From contig CAMAYJ010000013.1 of the NCBI GenBank assembly GCA_945862505.1, positions 1-40,267 of the forward strand: DNA of 40,267 bases, given 5' to 3'. Below the pieces are notes generated by a model. It saw only the letters and a program-made list of their open reading frames with translations, did not search any database and was not told where the DNA came from. Both the position numbers and the translations under genes were made by a program. Origin of the DNA: Bifidobacterium breve. Its GTDB lineage: Bacteria > Actinomycetota > Acidimicrobiia > Acidimicrobiales > Acidimicrobilacustridaceae. Below are positions 7,931 through 16,613 of the stretch, piece by piece (position 1 is the stretch's first letter; every line of letters begins with the position of its first letter).

Positions 7931-8800
7931 TCACCTTGTGTAGAGCGGTGCGGCGCGGTTCAAGATGATTTGCGTGCGCTCGTTGACCGCGTCTTCGAAG
8001 CGTCCTTCTTCGACCATCCAGAACCGGTTGGCGTACAGGCCTTCAATGACCTGTTCGGCAACTTCAGACAGAGGCGTGACGGCGACCGGAGTTCCGGCGG
8101 CTTCCATCGATTCGATCCAACCAGCCATCTTGTGGGTGTGGTCGATCGCAACTTCAGCTTCGTAGCCAGGAGGACGCTCAGCAGCGGCCCAGATGCCAGT
8201 GTTCAACACTCCCTTGGTCTTGCCTGTGGGGAACAGAACAGAAACACCGATCTTTTGGTTGACCTCGTTGAGTTGGCCGTAGAGACATTCGCTCAGTGTG
8301 ACGACAGCAGCCTTACATGTGGCGTACGTGGGAGACATAGCGATCGGTGAGAAGCCACCATTGTTTGATGAAGTATTGACGATGTGGGCTTCTTCGTCCT
8401 GGGCCAGCAATGTCGGCACAAAAGCGTTAATGCCGTTAATGACTCCGTAAAGGTGAACGCTAAGAGCGAAACGCCAGTCGTTGATCTCATGTTCCCACAG
8501 CCGACCATGAGCGCCAGAGGCAACACCGGCGTTATTGCAGACGACATGAACCTTGCCGAATTCGGCGAGAGTCGCGTCGCGAAGAGCTTCAACTGACTCA
8601 AGGCTGGAAACGTCAGCAGTAACACCGATGACCTCTCCGCCATTTCCGCGGAGCTCGTTAACAACGCCATCGAGTTGTTCGGCACGAAGATCTGACAGGA
8701 CGACCTTCATTCCCTCGGCCAGGAAACGCTCGCCCATGGCCTTTCCGATACCACCGGCACCACCGGTGATGACTGCGACTTTGCCTTTAAGTTCTTTCAT
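7931..8800 (-). CDS. Short-chain dehydrogenase/reductase (SDR)
   Basis: A 289-residue SDR: TGGAGGIG near residue 12, VCNNAG around residue 89, NTSSNNGG for the catalytic Ser and YATCK near residue 160 as the Tyr-Lys pair. The C-terminus is longer than in the FabG-like copies and ends in LNRAAPLYTR. The ATG at 8798-8800 is preceded by GGGGGA with four bases between. A TAGAGT -10 stands at 8825-8830, so it has its own promoter and is not merely the tail of the upstream CMD/dehydrogenase unit. The DinB-fold gene follows 4 bases downstream. The substrate is unknown. Confidence 0.9.
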   Translation of the reverse strand: MKELKGKVAVITGGAGGIGKAMGERFLAEGMKVVLSDLRAEQLDGVVNELRGNGGEVIGVTADVSSLESVEALRDATLAEFGKVHVVCNNAGVASGAHGRLWEHEINDWRFALSVHLYGVINGINAFVPTLLAQDEEAHIVNTSSNNGGFSPIAMSPTYATCKAAVVTLSECLYGQLNEVNQKIGVSVLFPTGKTKGVLNTGIWAAAERPPGYEAEVAIDHTHKMAGWIESMEAAGTPVAVTPLSEVAEQVIEGLYANRFWMVEEGRFEDAVNERTQIILNRAAPLYTR

Positions 8801-8824
8801 GGTTCCCCCTCTGATCGAAGCCGA

Positions 8825-8830
8825 ACTCTA
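8825..8830 (-). promoter_or_regulatory. Probable -10 element TAGAGT of the SDR/DinB operon
   Basis: TAGAGT on the minus strand, 24 nt upstream of the SDR ATG, fits TANNNT. The predicted leader of about 18 nt holds the GGGGGA ribosome-binding site. Confidence 0.45.
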
Positions 8831-8871
8831 GTTGGTTCGTTTATGTGCTCGCGCCGCAGAATGGGGTCTCG

Positions 8872-9714
8872 TTAGAGCCGTGTGACGCTGTGAAACGACT
8901 GACGAGTTGCGGTTGTGACGGGAAGATCCTCGCCCAACTCTTTGGCAAGGTTGAGAGCCTGATCAAGGTCCTTCTCTCCGAGTGATTGCAGATGAAGTAA
9001 CAGTTCGCGCAAAGATTGGGGATCGTTATCAGTGAGTGGTGAAGGGCCTCCCAGCATGAAGGGCGAGAGTGCCTGATCGAATACTCCGGTCTCGGCGATT
9101 GTGTGTTGGAGAACACTGAGAGTGATTCCTGCGCCAGTAGCGATCTGCATGGCTTCATGCACGGCGGCCATACAGATGTACCCGGTGGCATTTCGTGCCA
9201 GTTTCAGGGCAAGGCCAGAACCAAGGTCGCCGGCATGGATGATTTCTTTCGAAAATGCCATGAGAGCCGGCGATGCAAGTGCGACAGCCTCAGCCGATCC
9301 TCCGACCATGGTCAGAAGTGTTCCGGCATTGGAACCTGTTTCGCCGCCACTGATGCCTGCATCGATCACTGCGACTCCCACTCTCGTGCCAGCGTCAGCA
9401 AGGAGTCGAAGAGTCTCGGGCGAAATCGTTGAGTGAATAGTGACGACCGAACCAGGTTGCATTGTTGTGAGCACACCATTGTTTCCGGAAACGACCTCGA
9501 TGGTCTGAGCGTCATCAAAGACCACGATGCAGGCGAGGTCTGCTGCTCGGCCGGCGTCAGCCGGCGACGACGCGACGGCCGCAACCGACTGTGAAAACTG
9601 CTCAAGCGATGCGGCACTTATGTCGAAAAGTGAAACCTCGAAACCGGCTTCGATGACATGCCTCGCCATCGGCCCGCCCATGCGACCGAGGCCGATCATC
9701 GCGACCTTTGTCAT
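8872..9714 (-). CDS. 3-hydroxyisobutyrate dehydrogenase-type beta-hydroxyacid dehydrogenase
   Basis: The 280-residue product begins with the NAD(P) loop GLGRMGGP (residues 8-15). It contains the substrate-binding motif DAGISGGETGSNAG around residues 118-131 and the catalytic Lys171 in GLALKLARN, the standard order for the beta-hydroxyacid dehydrogenase family (3-HIBADH, GLYR1, tartronate semialdehyde reductase). It should reversibly oxidise a short beta-hydroxy acid, but the exact substrate is open. Its ATG overlaps the stop of the upstream CMD-like gene by four bases (ATGA), so the two are translationally coupled. Confidence 0.9.
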   Translation of the reverse strand: MTKVAMIGLGRMGGPMARHVIEAGFEVSLFDISAASLEQFSQSVAAVASSPADAGRAADLACIVVFDDAQTIEVVSGNNGVLTTMQPGSVVTIHSTISPETLRLLADAGTRVGVAVIDAGISGGETGSNAGTLLTMVGGSAEAVALASPALMAFSKEIIHAGDLGSGLALKLARNATGYICMAAVHEAMQIATGAGITLSVLQHTIAETGVFDQALSPFMLGGPSPLTDNDPQSLRELLLHLQSLGEKDLDQALNLAKELGEDLPVTTATRQSFHSVTRL

Positions 9715-10100
9715 TTCGTAGCTCCATGGTTGACGATTGCTGTTTCGGAAACTCGAAACAACGACCCACTGCTCGGATACCCGACGTAGGGGATGAGTTG
9801 AATGACAACTTCGCGAACCTGTTCAGCCGTTAACTCGCCGGTGCGGAGCGCGTTGGAGAATTGGATGCCAAGCACGTCGAATTCATGTTGGGCTGCGAGA
9901 ACTCCCATGACGAGGAGGCGCCTCGTGGCGACGGGCAGAGCTTCGCCCGTCCAGACCTCGCCAAAGAGGTGGCCAATCATGAGGTCAAAGAAGTCAGACG
10001 AACCGTGTTCTGCGAGCGGCAAATCTGGTCCGTAGACTTCCCGATACTTAGCAACACCTTCTGCATAACGATCAGCGTCGACTCTTGGGAGATCTGGCAT
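9711..10100 (-). CDS. Carboxymuconolactone decarboxylase (CMD) family protein
   Basis: From ATG 10098-10100 the product has 129 residues, typical for gamma-carboxymuconolactone decarboxylase-like proteins. The C-terminal half (AL.TGELTAEQVREVVIQL then PYVGYPSS) matches the CMD helix pair. The CxxC of AhpD-type peroxidases is absent. The His usually found before the AL motif is Gln. It may be a decarboxylase-like or lactone-processing enzyme, but the family is broad. The start is supported by GAGG seven bases upstream. The longer frame to 10220 adds a non-family extension. It is coupled by ATGA to the dehydrogenase gene. Confidence 0.8.
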   Translation of the reverse strand: MPDLPRVDADRYAEGVAKYREVYGPDLPLAEHGSSDFFDLMIGHLFGEVWTGEALPVATRRLLVMGVLAAQHEFDVLGIQFSNALRTGELTAEQVREVVIQLIPYVGYPSSGSLFRVSETAIVNHGATK

Positions 10101-10226
10101 TTGGTCCTCTGTCCTTCGTGGCGAGCCCTCTGTACTGCGGCAAGATTGACACAACCTTCCGGGATCTCGCTGAAGCGGCGTACAAGTGATTTGAGCGTTG
10201 TGAGGCACGACCATTGCCATTTCCGC

Positions 10227-10232
10227 TACCTT
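10227..10232 (+). promoter_or_regulatory. Probable -10 element TACCTT of the VOC gene
   Basis: TACCTT fits TANNNT 31 nt before the ATG at 10264. The leader of about 24 nt contains AAGGGGGAA. The remaining 163-base divergent region toward the CMD gene shows no other clear element. Confidence 0.35.
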
Positions 10233-10263
10233 GCCCCCAACAGTTCGTCACTAAGGGGGAATA

Positions 10264-10674
10264 ATGGGTTCAACAGTTGGTCAGTTTTGTATCGCAGTAA
10301 ACGATCTCGAAGAATCGGTTCGGTTCTACACAGAGATCATGGGTCTGGTCGAACACGGCCGCACCGAAATCCCGAATGTGCATGAGGTGCACCTTGCTGG
10401 AGCCGAAGGCGAACACGGTGGCCGGCTTCAGTTGGCGAAGTTCAATCCAACTCAAACTCCGCAGCCGATCGACCACGGTCGAGCACTCTGGAAGGTCTAC
10501 ATCTATGTCGATGACGCGGTTGCGACATGGGAAAAGGCTGTTGCCGCTGGCTATGAATCCCATATGAAGCCAGAGCGACTTGAGCGCTGGCCAGTCATCG
10601 TTGGGTTCGTTTCCGATCCCGACGGATATCTCATCGAGATCATCCAATCCGAAGGGCCGCGCCCGGGACACTGA
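10264..10674 (+). CDS. VOC (glyoxalase/dioxygenase-fold) protein
   Basis: The 136-residue product is a single two-repeat VOC unit: FCIAVNDLEESVRFYTEIMGL at the start and VGFVSDPDGYLIEIIQ near the C-terminus. Of the four usual metal-ligand positions, hand alignment gives Gln7, Gln56, Lys77 and Glu125, so only the last is an ordinary ligand. It may be a metal-poor member or a binding protein rather than a working lactoylglutathione lyase or ring-cleaving dioxygenase. The ATG follows AAGGGGGAATA. A strong terminator-like hairpin at 10705-10741 ends the unit, so this is a single-gene transcript. Confidence 0.85.
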   Translation: MGSTVGQFCIAVNDLEESVRFYTEIMGLVEHGRTEIPNVHEVHLAGAEGEHGGRLQLAKFNPTQTPQPIDHGRALWKVYIYVDDAVATWEKAVAAGYESHMKPERLERWPVIVGFVSDPDGYLIEIIQSEGPRPGH

Positions 10675-10704
10675 TTCCCACTTGGTGCGGTACAAGTACG
10701 ACGA

Positions 10705-10741
10705 AAGGGTCAGAGGATTCCCACGGGGACCTCTGACCCTT
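10705..10741 (+). terminator. Terminator-like hairpin after the VOC gene
   Basis: A perfect 12-bp stem (AAGGGTCAGAGG at 10705-10716 and its complement at 10730-10741) with a 13-nt loop is followed by a pyrimidine-rich stretch. It lies 30 bases after the VOC stop and 20 bases before the next promoter, where an intrinsic terminator is expected. The U tract is imperfect. Confidence 0.65.
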
Positions 10742-10761
10742 CTTCGTTACGTCGAGGGGCC

Positions 10762-10767
10762 TAGACT
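10762..10767 (+). promoter_or_regulatory. Probable -10 element TAGACT of the PF04909 amidohydrolase gene
   Basis: TAGACT fits TANNNT 44 nt before the ATG. The leader of about 37 nt carries AAGGGGGAA next to the start. Confidence 0.4.
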
Positions 10768-10811
10768 CGCCGGATAGGGGCGAGAGCCTTGGTCCATCAA
10801 GGGGGAATCTG

Positions 10812-12104
10812 ATGAATGCCGACGATCTCATTTTGGTCAGTGTTGATGATCACATTGCCGAACCGGCCAACATGTTCGATGCACATGTGCCTGCAAAATA
10901 CAAAGAGTTCGCTCCGCGAGTCGTCACCGACGAACATGGCATCGAGCAGTGGTGGTACGGCGACATCAAAGGCCGCAACCTTGGCCTGAACGCGGTAGCG
11001 GGAAAGCCGCGCGAATACTTCAACGTCGATGCTTCTCGCTATGACCAGATGCGGCCAGGTTGTTGGGATGTTCACGAACGAGTTCGCGACATGAATGCCG
11101 GTGGACAACTCGCAGGTCTCAATTTCCCTAATTGGACCGGATTCTCTGGTCAGGTGCTCAACCAGGGCCCCGACCGTGCAATCAACGAGATCATGATCAA
11201 GGCCTACAACGACTGGCACATCGATGAATGGTGCGCTGCGTATCCGGGACGGTTCATCCCGTGCGGGATGCTCCCTCTTTGGGACGTTGAAGAAGCAGCA
11301 GCCGAAGTGCGCCGTCTTGCTTCGAAGGGTTGTCACGCAGTGACGTTCTCGGAGAACCCGGCAGCGCTCAACATGCCTTCGATCCATTCGGGAGCATGGG
11401 ATCCGCTCTTCGCCGCATGCGTGGAGACTGAGACGGTGATTTGTTGTCATCTCGGTTCCTCATCTCGCGGAGTCGCTACGTCACCGGATGCGCCAGCTGG
11501 CGTTGCGATGACCTTGTCCTCGGCCGGAACGGTGTACACCCTTGTCGATCTGATCTGGGCGACATTCTGGGAGCGATTCCCGACCCTCAAGTTCTCGCTG
11601 ACCGAGGGCGATATCGGCTGGATCCCCTATTTCCTCTGGCGCGCCGAGCATGTCAACGATCGACATGGCGGCTGGATCGGTCATGACTTTTCAAAGACCG
11701 GTGGACCGATGCAGATCTTCAACGATCACATCTTGGTGTGTTTTATTAAAGAGACCGTTGGGCCACAGCTTTTCAATCACTTCAATCTCGACAACGTCTG
11801 CTGGGAATCGGATTATCCCCACTCCGATGGCACCTGGCCGAACGCGCCAGAAGAACTCTTGAAGACTCTCGCCGGCTATGACGACGCGACGATCAACAAG
11901 GTCTCCCACGAGAACGCGATGAAGCACTACAACTTCGATCCGTTCAAGTACATCCCGAAGGAAAAGGCAACAGCTGGCGCCCTTCGTGCGATGTCACCAG
12001 ATGTCGACGTCGTTACCCGAACGGGCCGTCTTGCCGATGAGCGCGATCTCGCTCAGTGGAAGGCAATCCTGAGCGGCGGCGGTGTGGCTCCGGCGAAAGC
12101 TTGA
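10812..12104 (+). CDS. PF04909-type amidohydrolase (ACMSD-like TIM barrel)
   Basis: The 430-residue product opens with SVDDHIAEP (Asp12-Asp13-His14-Glu17), the first-strand metal motif of the amidohydrolase-2 group in which Asp replaces the first His of ACMSD. A further His lies in CHLGSSS. The catalytic Asp lies in ESDYPHSDGTWP near residue 338. These proteins decarboxylate or hydrolyse ring-derived acids through one divalent metal. The substrate here is unknown. It is a close paralogue of 19256-20479, sharing the NDWxIDEWC, PLW and TWPN segments. The ATG follows GGGGGA by five bases. The gene ends 3 bases short of the convergent Mo-enzyme gene. Confidence 0.9.
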   Translation: MNADDLILVSVDDHIAEPANMFDAHVPAKYKEFAPRVVTDEHGIEQWWYGDIKGRNLGLNAVAGKPREYFNVDASRYDQMRPGCWDVHERVRDMNAGGQLAGLNFPNWTGFSGQVLNQGPDRAINEIMIKAYNDWHIDEWCAAYPGRFIPCGMLPLWDVEEAAAEVRRLASKGCHAVTFSENPAALNMPSIHSGAWDPLFAACVETETVICCHLGSSSRGVATSPDAPAGVAMTLSSAGTVYTLVDLIWATFWERFPTLKFSLTEGDIGWIPYFLWRAEHVNDRHGGWIGHDFSKTGGPMQIFNDHILVCFIKETVGPQLFNHFNLDNVCWESDYPHSDGTWPNAPEELLKTLAGYDDATINKVSHENAMKHYNFDPFKYIPKEKATAGALRAMSPDVDVVTRTGRLADERDLAQWKAILSGGGVAPAKA

Positions 12105-12107
12105 TTC

Positions 12108-14129
12108 TCAATCTGCTGCTCGGAGTTCGACTTCGACGCCGGATTGCAGAACCATTCCGGTAAGTGAGTCAATGCCGGTAGCGGCACTCGTCAACGCGCA
12201 AACGTTTGCGTCGCCCCAACCATGGGTCAGAACGATAGAATCGTCTCGCAACGTTTCATCGGCCAGCAGCGTCGCAGTGATCGTCCCAAACGCAGAGGTC
12301 ACCGTCGCAAGTTTCGGGTGCCCCAGCGCGGCGACAGCCGAAGGCGACGCGTGAATCGCCGGCTGTTCCAGCGTTCCACCCGGCGGCGCAATATCGCGAA
12401 ACTGCGAGTTCATGAGTTTGAGTCGGCGGCTGGGAAGTAGGACCGAGGTGAGTCGTTGCGGTGGGTTCTCTAACCGGACCATCACATCCTCTTGAAGCGC
12501 GAGAGCGTCAAGGCGCCATTTTCCCGACGGCAAGACATTGGCTGTTACCCACCCGAAAACGGCGCCTGAAGCAATCCTGAGTGATGGCGAGCTCATGAGT
12601 GATTGAGGATCGACGCTCCGATCGACGAGCTGCATGAGCAGTCGCTTCTCAGTTTGATCGTTGAGCTCAGTGTCCCGGGGGAGTAACTCGAGTCCAAGCC
12701 TTTTTGCCAGTTGCGCAAACATCCACCACATAGGACGTCGTTCGTAGAGCGGCTGAACTACTGGCTCGGTGAATTGCGCGGCAACGGCGAGTTGGAACGA
12801 ATCAAGCAGCCAGGTTAGATCGGCGCGTTCGAGTTGATCGACAGCGGGGAGAACGTGGGTTGCGAGCTCCGTTGTTTCAGTGGGAAGTACGTCGATGGTC
12901 ACAAGAGTGGCGAGGGATGACAGCGCGGCGAGCGTTCTGTCTCGATCGGGCAAAGCCGTTACGGGATTTCCCCCGACGACGATGAGCGTTGTGATGTTCC
13001 CGGCTTCGATTTCAGGCACAAGTGCCGAACAGGGGTACTCGCCAAATCGGCGCGGGAGATCTGGGCGACTCTTGGGACCAGGCTCGGGAGTTCCATCTGA
13101 GACAGGTAGATCGCGTTGGTCGAGCCTTAGGAGATATCCGGGATTGAACCACATTCCGCCGGGGGTGTCGTAAGAGTCGGTGACGACGTGGAGCGCCCAT
13201 AAGAGATATTCGGTGACATTTGCGGATGCCGACATCGAGACGCCAGTGCCGGTAAGAGCGCTGACGCGACCGGCGGACAACACCGCACTGAGAAGTGTTT
13301 CGAGGGATTCGATTGCAATATCGCAGGACGTGGACACGAGTTGATCGTCAAAGAGAGCGACTGTGGCCGCGAGCGACTCGGCGCCAGTTGCGCGCTGATC
13401 GATTGCTCCCGCTGCGGGATGCTCCTCTAGCAGGCGCCTCAAGAGCCAGCCGAGAATGAGCCAATCTGATCCAGGTCGTATTTGGAGATGGTGATCGGCG
13501 AGCGCGGCTGTTTCTGTTCGGCGCGGGTCAATTACCCAAAGGGAGCCGCCGCCTCCTTGAAATTCGCGAAAGCGTCGAACGGGATCTGGCATTGCATTCG
13601 AATGGCCATGAGAAACGACGGGGTTGCTACCGAAAAGCAACAGCAGTTTCGATGATTCATGATCCCAAAGTGGAGTGAGGCCTGACCATCCTCCGACGAG
13701 TTCCGCAATCAGTGGTTTGCTCGGAGTATCGATTGTCGTAGCGGTGTATTTCTGTTTCGATCCGAGAAGCGAGAGAAACCGTTCTGCAGCGCGACGCCCT
13801 GCCGTGTCAAAGGCTGAACCGCTGGCCAAATACATGGCAATCGAATCCGGTCCGTGCTCCGTTAATGATGCAGAAACTCGATCAGCGACGTCGTCAAGCG
13901 CATCGTCCCAATCCGAGAGTGTCCGTGAGTCACCTCGTCCGACAGAAGGTTGATTAAGTCGGCGATCGTCGTGATGGAGGACGCCGAGTGAGCGTCCCTT
14001 TGCGCACGTGTATCCACGTGAAAGGGCATGGGTCTCGTCGCCTCGGATTTTCGTGATGACTTCGTCCTCGACAGTTACGACGAGTCCGCACATGGCATTG
14101 CACACTCGACAAAAGGTCTGAACGTCCAC
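12108..14129 (-). CDS. Molybdopterin-dependent oxidoreductase (DMSO reductase superfamily), copy 1
   Basis: The 673-residue single-chain enzyme has an N-terminal [4Fe-4S] site (Cys7, 10, 14, 42) followed by KGR, two central pterin-binding domains (GSNPVVSHGH and VIDPRRTET; VVGGNPVTALPD near 390) and a C-terminal molydopterin-dinucleotide-binding domain from about residue 560. There is no Tat signal, so it should be cytoplasmic. Hand alignment to FdhF places Leu140 where formate dehydrogenase has Sec/Cys, with no Ser or Cys there, so it is not a formate dehydrogenase. No Fe-S or membrane partner subunit is adjacent. It starts with GTG after AGGA, 42 bases behind the GNAT gene and separated from it by a hairpin. 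Confidence 0.88.
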   Translation of the reverse strand: MDVQTFCRVCNAMCGLVVTVEDEVITKIRGDETHALSRGYTCAKGRSLGVLHHDDRRLNQPSVGRGDSRTLSDWDDALDDVADRVSASLTEHGPDSIAMYLASGSAFDTAGRRAAERFLSLLGSKQKYTATTIDTPSKPLIAELVGGWSGLTPLWDHESSKLLLLFGSNPVVSHGHSNAMPDPVRRFREFQGGGGSLWVIDPRRTETAALADHHLQIRPGSDWLILGWLLRRLLEEHPAAGAIDQRATGAESLAATVALFDDQLVSTSCDIAIESLETLLSAVLSAGRVSALTGTGVSMSASANVTEYLLWALHVVTDSYDTPGGMWFNPGYLLRLDQRDLPVSDGTPEPGPKSRPDLPRRFGEYPCSALVPEIEAGNITTLIVVGGNPVTALPDRDRTLAALSSLATLVTIDVLPTETTELATHVLPAVDQLERADLTWLLDSFQLAVAAQFTEPVVQPLYERRPMWWMFAQLAKRLGLELLPRDTELNDQTEKRLLMQLVDRSVDPQSLMSSPSLRIASGAVFGWVTANVLPSGKWRLDALALQEDVMVRLENPPQRLTSVLLPSRRLKLMNSQFRDIAPPGGTLEQPAIHASPSAVAALGHPKLATVTSAFGTITATLLADETLRDDSIVLTHGWGDANVCALTSAATGIDSLTGMVLQSGVEVELRAAD

Positions 14130-14147
14130 TCGGAGATCCTGTCACGG

Positions 14148-14171
14148 GTTCAGCCGAACGCTGCGCTGAAC
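14148..14171 (-). terminator. Hairpin between the GNAT gene and the Mo-oxidoreductase gene
   Basis: GTTCAGC and GCTGAAC form a perfect 7-bp stem around a 10-nt loop directly after the GNAT stop. There is no T tract, so it may be a weak terminator, an mRNA end-protecting element or a processing site inside one operon. Confidence 0.45.
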
Positions 14172-14792
14172 TTATTCCTCGAGACGTGAAGGATCCGGGT
14201 CTCGCCACATCAGCCACACCGGAGGACTACCCGGAACACTGATTTCGTTGAGAACTTCGAAGCCAAAACGTTCGTAGAAGGGGAGATTTTCGGGCTTCTG
14301 GGTTTCAAGGTAAGCCGCCTCAGTCTCGCGATCGCAACGTGTCAGCACTGGCATGAGAAGTTCACGCCCAAGTCCTTGACCTTGTCGCGTGGGGTCGACG
14401 CCAAGAAGAGCGAGATACCAATGCGGTTGTTCAGGATGAGCGTTCTCGACTGCAGTAAGAAGTTTGATCCCCGTTCTTCGATTACGTCCTGTAAGTAGTG
14501 CTCGAGCGCAGGCTGCGTAGATGCGGAGGTCACGCCCCTTGGGGCGCGGGGTCCCACCAGGGGGAAGCCAAGAGGCCGAACCGACCACGCGTTGGCCATC
14601 GAGAGCGCCCCAGACCTGGCCGTGGTCCATGCAGTCCCGTAGCAGGGCACCGAGGAAGATCGGAAGGATCCGCTGTTCTTGGCCGGGGTCTTTGGCGAAG
14701 AAGCCAAAGAGTGGATCGGGCCAGAAGGCGCGGCTCGTCGTGGCAATCGCTTCGCCTCGTTGAGGGCGACCGATCTGCTCGATCTGCGCCAT
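14172..14792 (-). CDS. GNAT-family N-acetyltransferase
   Basis: The 206-residue product has the GNAT core: a motif A acetyl-CoA loop VDPTRQGQGLGREL near residues 132-145 preceded by the WYLALLGV strand, and a motif B segment with ENLPFYERFGFEV. It should acetylate a small amine or similar acceptor using acetyl-CoA. Its start codon shares one base with the stop of the upstream amidohydrolase gene (TAATG), so the two are translationally coupled. That pairing suggests an acylation step opposed to, or following, an N-acyl hydrolase. Alternatively it may be a resistance-type acetyltransferase travelling with the operon. Confidence 0.88.
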   Translation of the reverse strand: MAQIEQIGRPQRGEAIATTSRAFWPDPLFGFFAKDPGQEQRILPIFLGALLRDCMDHGQVWGALDGQRVVGSASWLPPGGTPRPKGRDLRIYAACARALLTGRNRRTGIKLLTAVENAHPEQPHWYLALLGVDPTRQGQGLGRELLMPVLTRCDRETEAAYLETQKPENLPFYERFGFEVLNEISVPGSPPVWLMWRDPDPSRLEE

Positions 14793-16480
14793 TAGTCCTG
14801 CGGTGAAGACTGAGCGCCGCGAATGAGGCGGCCGGGTAGTTCGCCGGTGGGAACACCATTGTTCATTACGACTGAACCCGCAACGATCGTGGATCGGTAG
14901 CCCGCCGCCCGTTGAACCAGGCGTTTCCCGTTTGCTGGAAGGTCGTGCAACATCTCGGGAACACCGACAGAGAGCAGCTCGAAATCGATCAGGTTGATGT
15001 CGGCGCGTTTGCCTTCTTGGAGAGATCCTCGATCGTCAAGCCCGACAGCGTGAGCAGTGTCATGGGCTTGTTGTTTCACCAGCCACTCGATCTCGAACTT
15101 TTCCGACGATGCAACGTCGCGTCCCCAGTACTGCAACATCCAGGTTGGAAAACTGGCGTCGCAGATCATCGTGCAATGAGCGCCCGCATCACCAAGTCCG
15201 GGGACGGTGTTGGGATGAGCGATCATTTCGCGAGTTGCCTTCAGGTTTCCTTCGACGAAGTTCATCACTGGAACGTAAATGCGTCCATTGCCATTATCTG
15301 ACATCAGCGTGTCGTAAGCGCCAGAGATGTCGAGGCGTTCGTCAAGGGATTGGTCATAGCGGATGGGATCGCTCAGCGCGAACATCGTGCTAGCCAGACC
15401 GTTCATGTCGCCACCCGTCGCTTCGACTTCACCGATGATCGTTGCTCGGGTTGACGGATCGGCAAGAGCAGCAACGCGGTCAAGGTGATCGAGGTTCATA
15501 AGCGACTGATAGGTCGAAGATGGCAGTAGTGGGTTGACGCGACCTTCGAGCGACATGATGAGCCCAACTGGCCGAGCTGCAACTTGCCCGGTGATGCGTA
15601 AGCCGTCGTCGTTGGCGGATTTTATGAGGTCAAGAATTTTCCGGTATTCGTCGGGAGCAAACTCGGGTCGCTGGAGAAGCGAAACCGAGATGGGACGACC
15701 GCTTACTTCAGCCATTTCGCGAATCAGCGCAAATTCAGCATCAAGGTCGAAGAGGTCGGCAACGATTTCGAGAACGCCTTTTCCGGTCGCCCCGATGGCG
15801 CGCGCAATACCGACAAGTTCTTCGCGTGAGGCGGTGAGGCTCGGAGTGTGTCGACCATCAGCAGATTTGTGGGCAACGGTGCGCGAAGTTGTGAAGCCAA
15901 GTGCACCGGCACGGATTGCATCTGCTGCGATCGCTCCCATTTGTGCAATCTCATCTGGTGTCGCTCGCTCGGCATGATCGGCGCCGCGATCTCCCATGAC
16001 ATAGCCACGAACCGCAGCGTGACCAATCTGTGCGGCAAAGTCGATGGCATGCGGAGTGCTGTCGATGCTGTCGAGGTACTCGGGGAACGATTCCCAATCC
16101 CATGTGATTCCCTCATGAAGGGCAGTCCCGGGAATGTCTTCGATTCCTTCCATGACCTCGATAAGCCAGTCATGTCGATCAGGGGCGACTGGCGCGAAAC
16201 CCACGCCACAATTTCCCATGACCGCAGTGGTGACTCCTTGCCACGAAGATGGCGTGAGGTAGGGATCCCAACTCACCTGACCGTCATAGTGGGTATGGAT
16301 GTCGACCCACCCAGGAGTAACAAGAAGTCCGGTTGCGTCGAGCTCCGTGATGCCTCTCTCGTTGATGTCGCCGATGGCGGTAATAACGCCGTCATCGATG
16401 GCGAGATCACCGAGAAATCGCGGACGGCCAGTGCCGTCGACGATGGTCCCATTGCGGATGACGAGATTGTGCTTGGCCAT
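14792..16480 (-). CDS. D-aminoacylase-like amidohydrolase (PF07969 type), copy 2
   Basis: From ATG 16478-16480 the product has 562 residues. The order is beta-sandwich lobe (residues 4-55 and the C-terminus), metal motif His62-Thr-His64, Cys91 in MGNCG (the bridging Cys of D-aminoacylase), [15 protein letters not shown] and the catalytic Asp in GDAGAH. The His ligands expected on strands 5 and 6 (His220 and His250 of the Alcaligenes enzyme) are not found; those strands read VLEIVADL and ISVSLLQ. The start is supported by a TACCCT -10 element 6 nt upstream and by homologues beginning LVIRNG. The open frame to 16804 adds unrelated residues. GNAT is coupled downstream. Confidence 0.9.
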   Translation of the reverse strand: MAKHNLVIRNGTIVDGTGRPRFLGDLAIDDGVITAIGDINERGITELDATGLLVTPGWVDIHTHYDGQVSWDPYLTPSSWQGVTTAVMGNCGVGFAPVAPDRHDWLIEVMEGIEDIPGTALHEGITWDWESFPEYLDSIDSTPHAIDFAAQIGHAAVRGYVMGDRGADHAERATPDEIAQMGAIAADAIRAGALGFTTSRTVAHKSADGRHTPSLTASREELVGIARAIGATGKGVLEIVADLFDLDAEFALIREMAEVSGRPISVSLLQRPEFAPDEYRKILDLIKSANDDGLRITGQVAARPVGLIMSLEGRVNPLLPSSTYQSLMNLDHLDRVAALADPSTRATIIGEVEATGGDMNGLASTMFALSDPIRYDQSLDERLDISGAYDTLMSDNGNGRIYVPVMNFVEGNLKATREMIAHPNTVPGLGDAGAHCTMICDASFPTWMLQYWGRDVASSEKFEIEWLVKQQAHDTAHAVGLDDRGSLQEGKRADINLIDFELLSVGVPEMLHDLPANGKRLVQRAAGYRSTIVAGSVVMNNGVPTGELPGRLIRGAQSSPQD

Positions 16481-16486
16481 GTGATG

Positions 16487-16492
16487 AGGGTA
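16487..16492 (-). promoter_or_regulatory. -10 element TACCCT of a leaderless promoter (amidohydrolase/GNAT operon)
   Basis: TACCCT fits TANNNT and is followed by exactly 6 nt and the ATG. No ribosome-binding site is visible, and the position settles the start of this gene. Confidence 0.5.
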
Positions 16493-16515
16493 CTCATCGT
16501 CCCGGTGGCGTGCGC

Positions 16516-16548
16516 TTGATGGAACGAAGCGTGGCCTATAAGTACACT
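16516..16548 (+). promoter_or_regulatory. Promoter candidate for the SDR at 16614
   Basis: TTGATG (16516-16521) and TATAAG (16537-16542) resemble -35 and -10 boxes with a short 15-nt spacer. TACACT (16543-16548) is an alternative TANNNT -10. Either gives a leader of about 55-70 nt before the GGGGGAG ribosome-binding site. Confidence 0.35.
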
Positions 16549-16613
16549 TTGGCTGGCGTGGCTGCGGGGACTGCGCCAATGCCGGTCTCGCTCCCCGTTT
16601 CTGGGGGAGTGTC

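Noticed and set aside
10234-10259. CCCCC/GGGGG hairpin hiding the ribosome-binding site of the VOC gene
   Set aside because: The predicted transcript starts at about 10239, so the C-run would largely be outside the mRNA.
12108-14129. Formate dehydrogenase alpha subunit
   Set aside because: The Cys/Sec ligand and the following His of formate dehydrogenases are absent and no accessory subunits are nearby.
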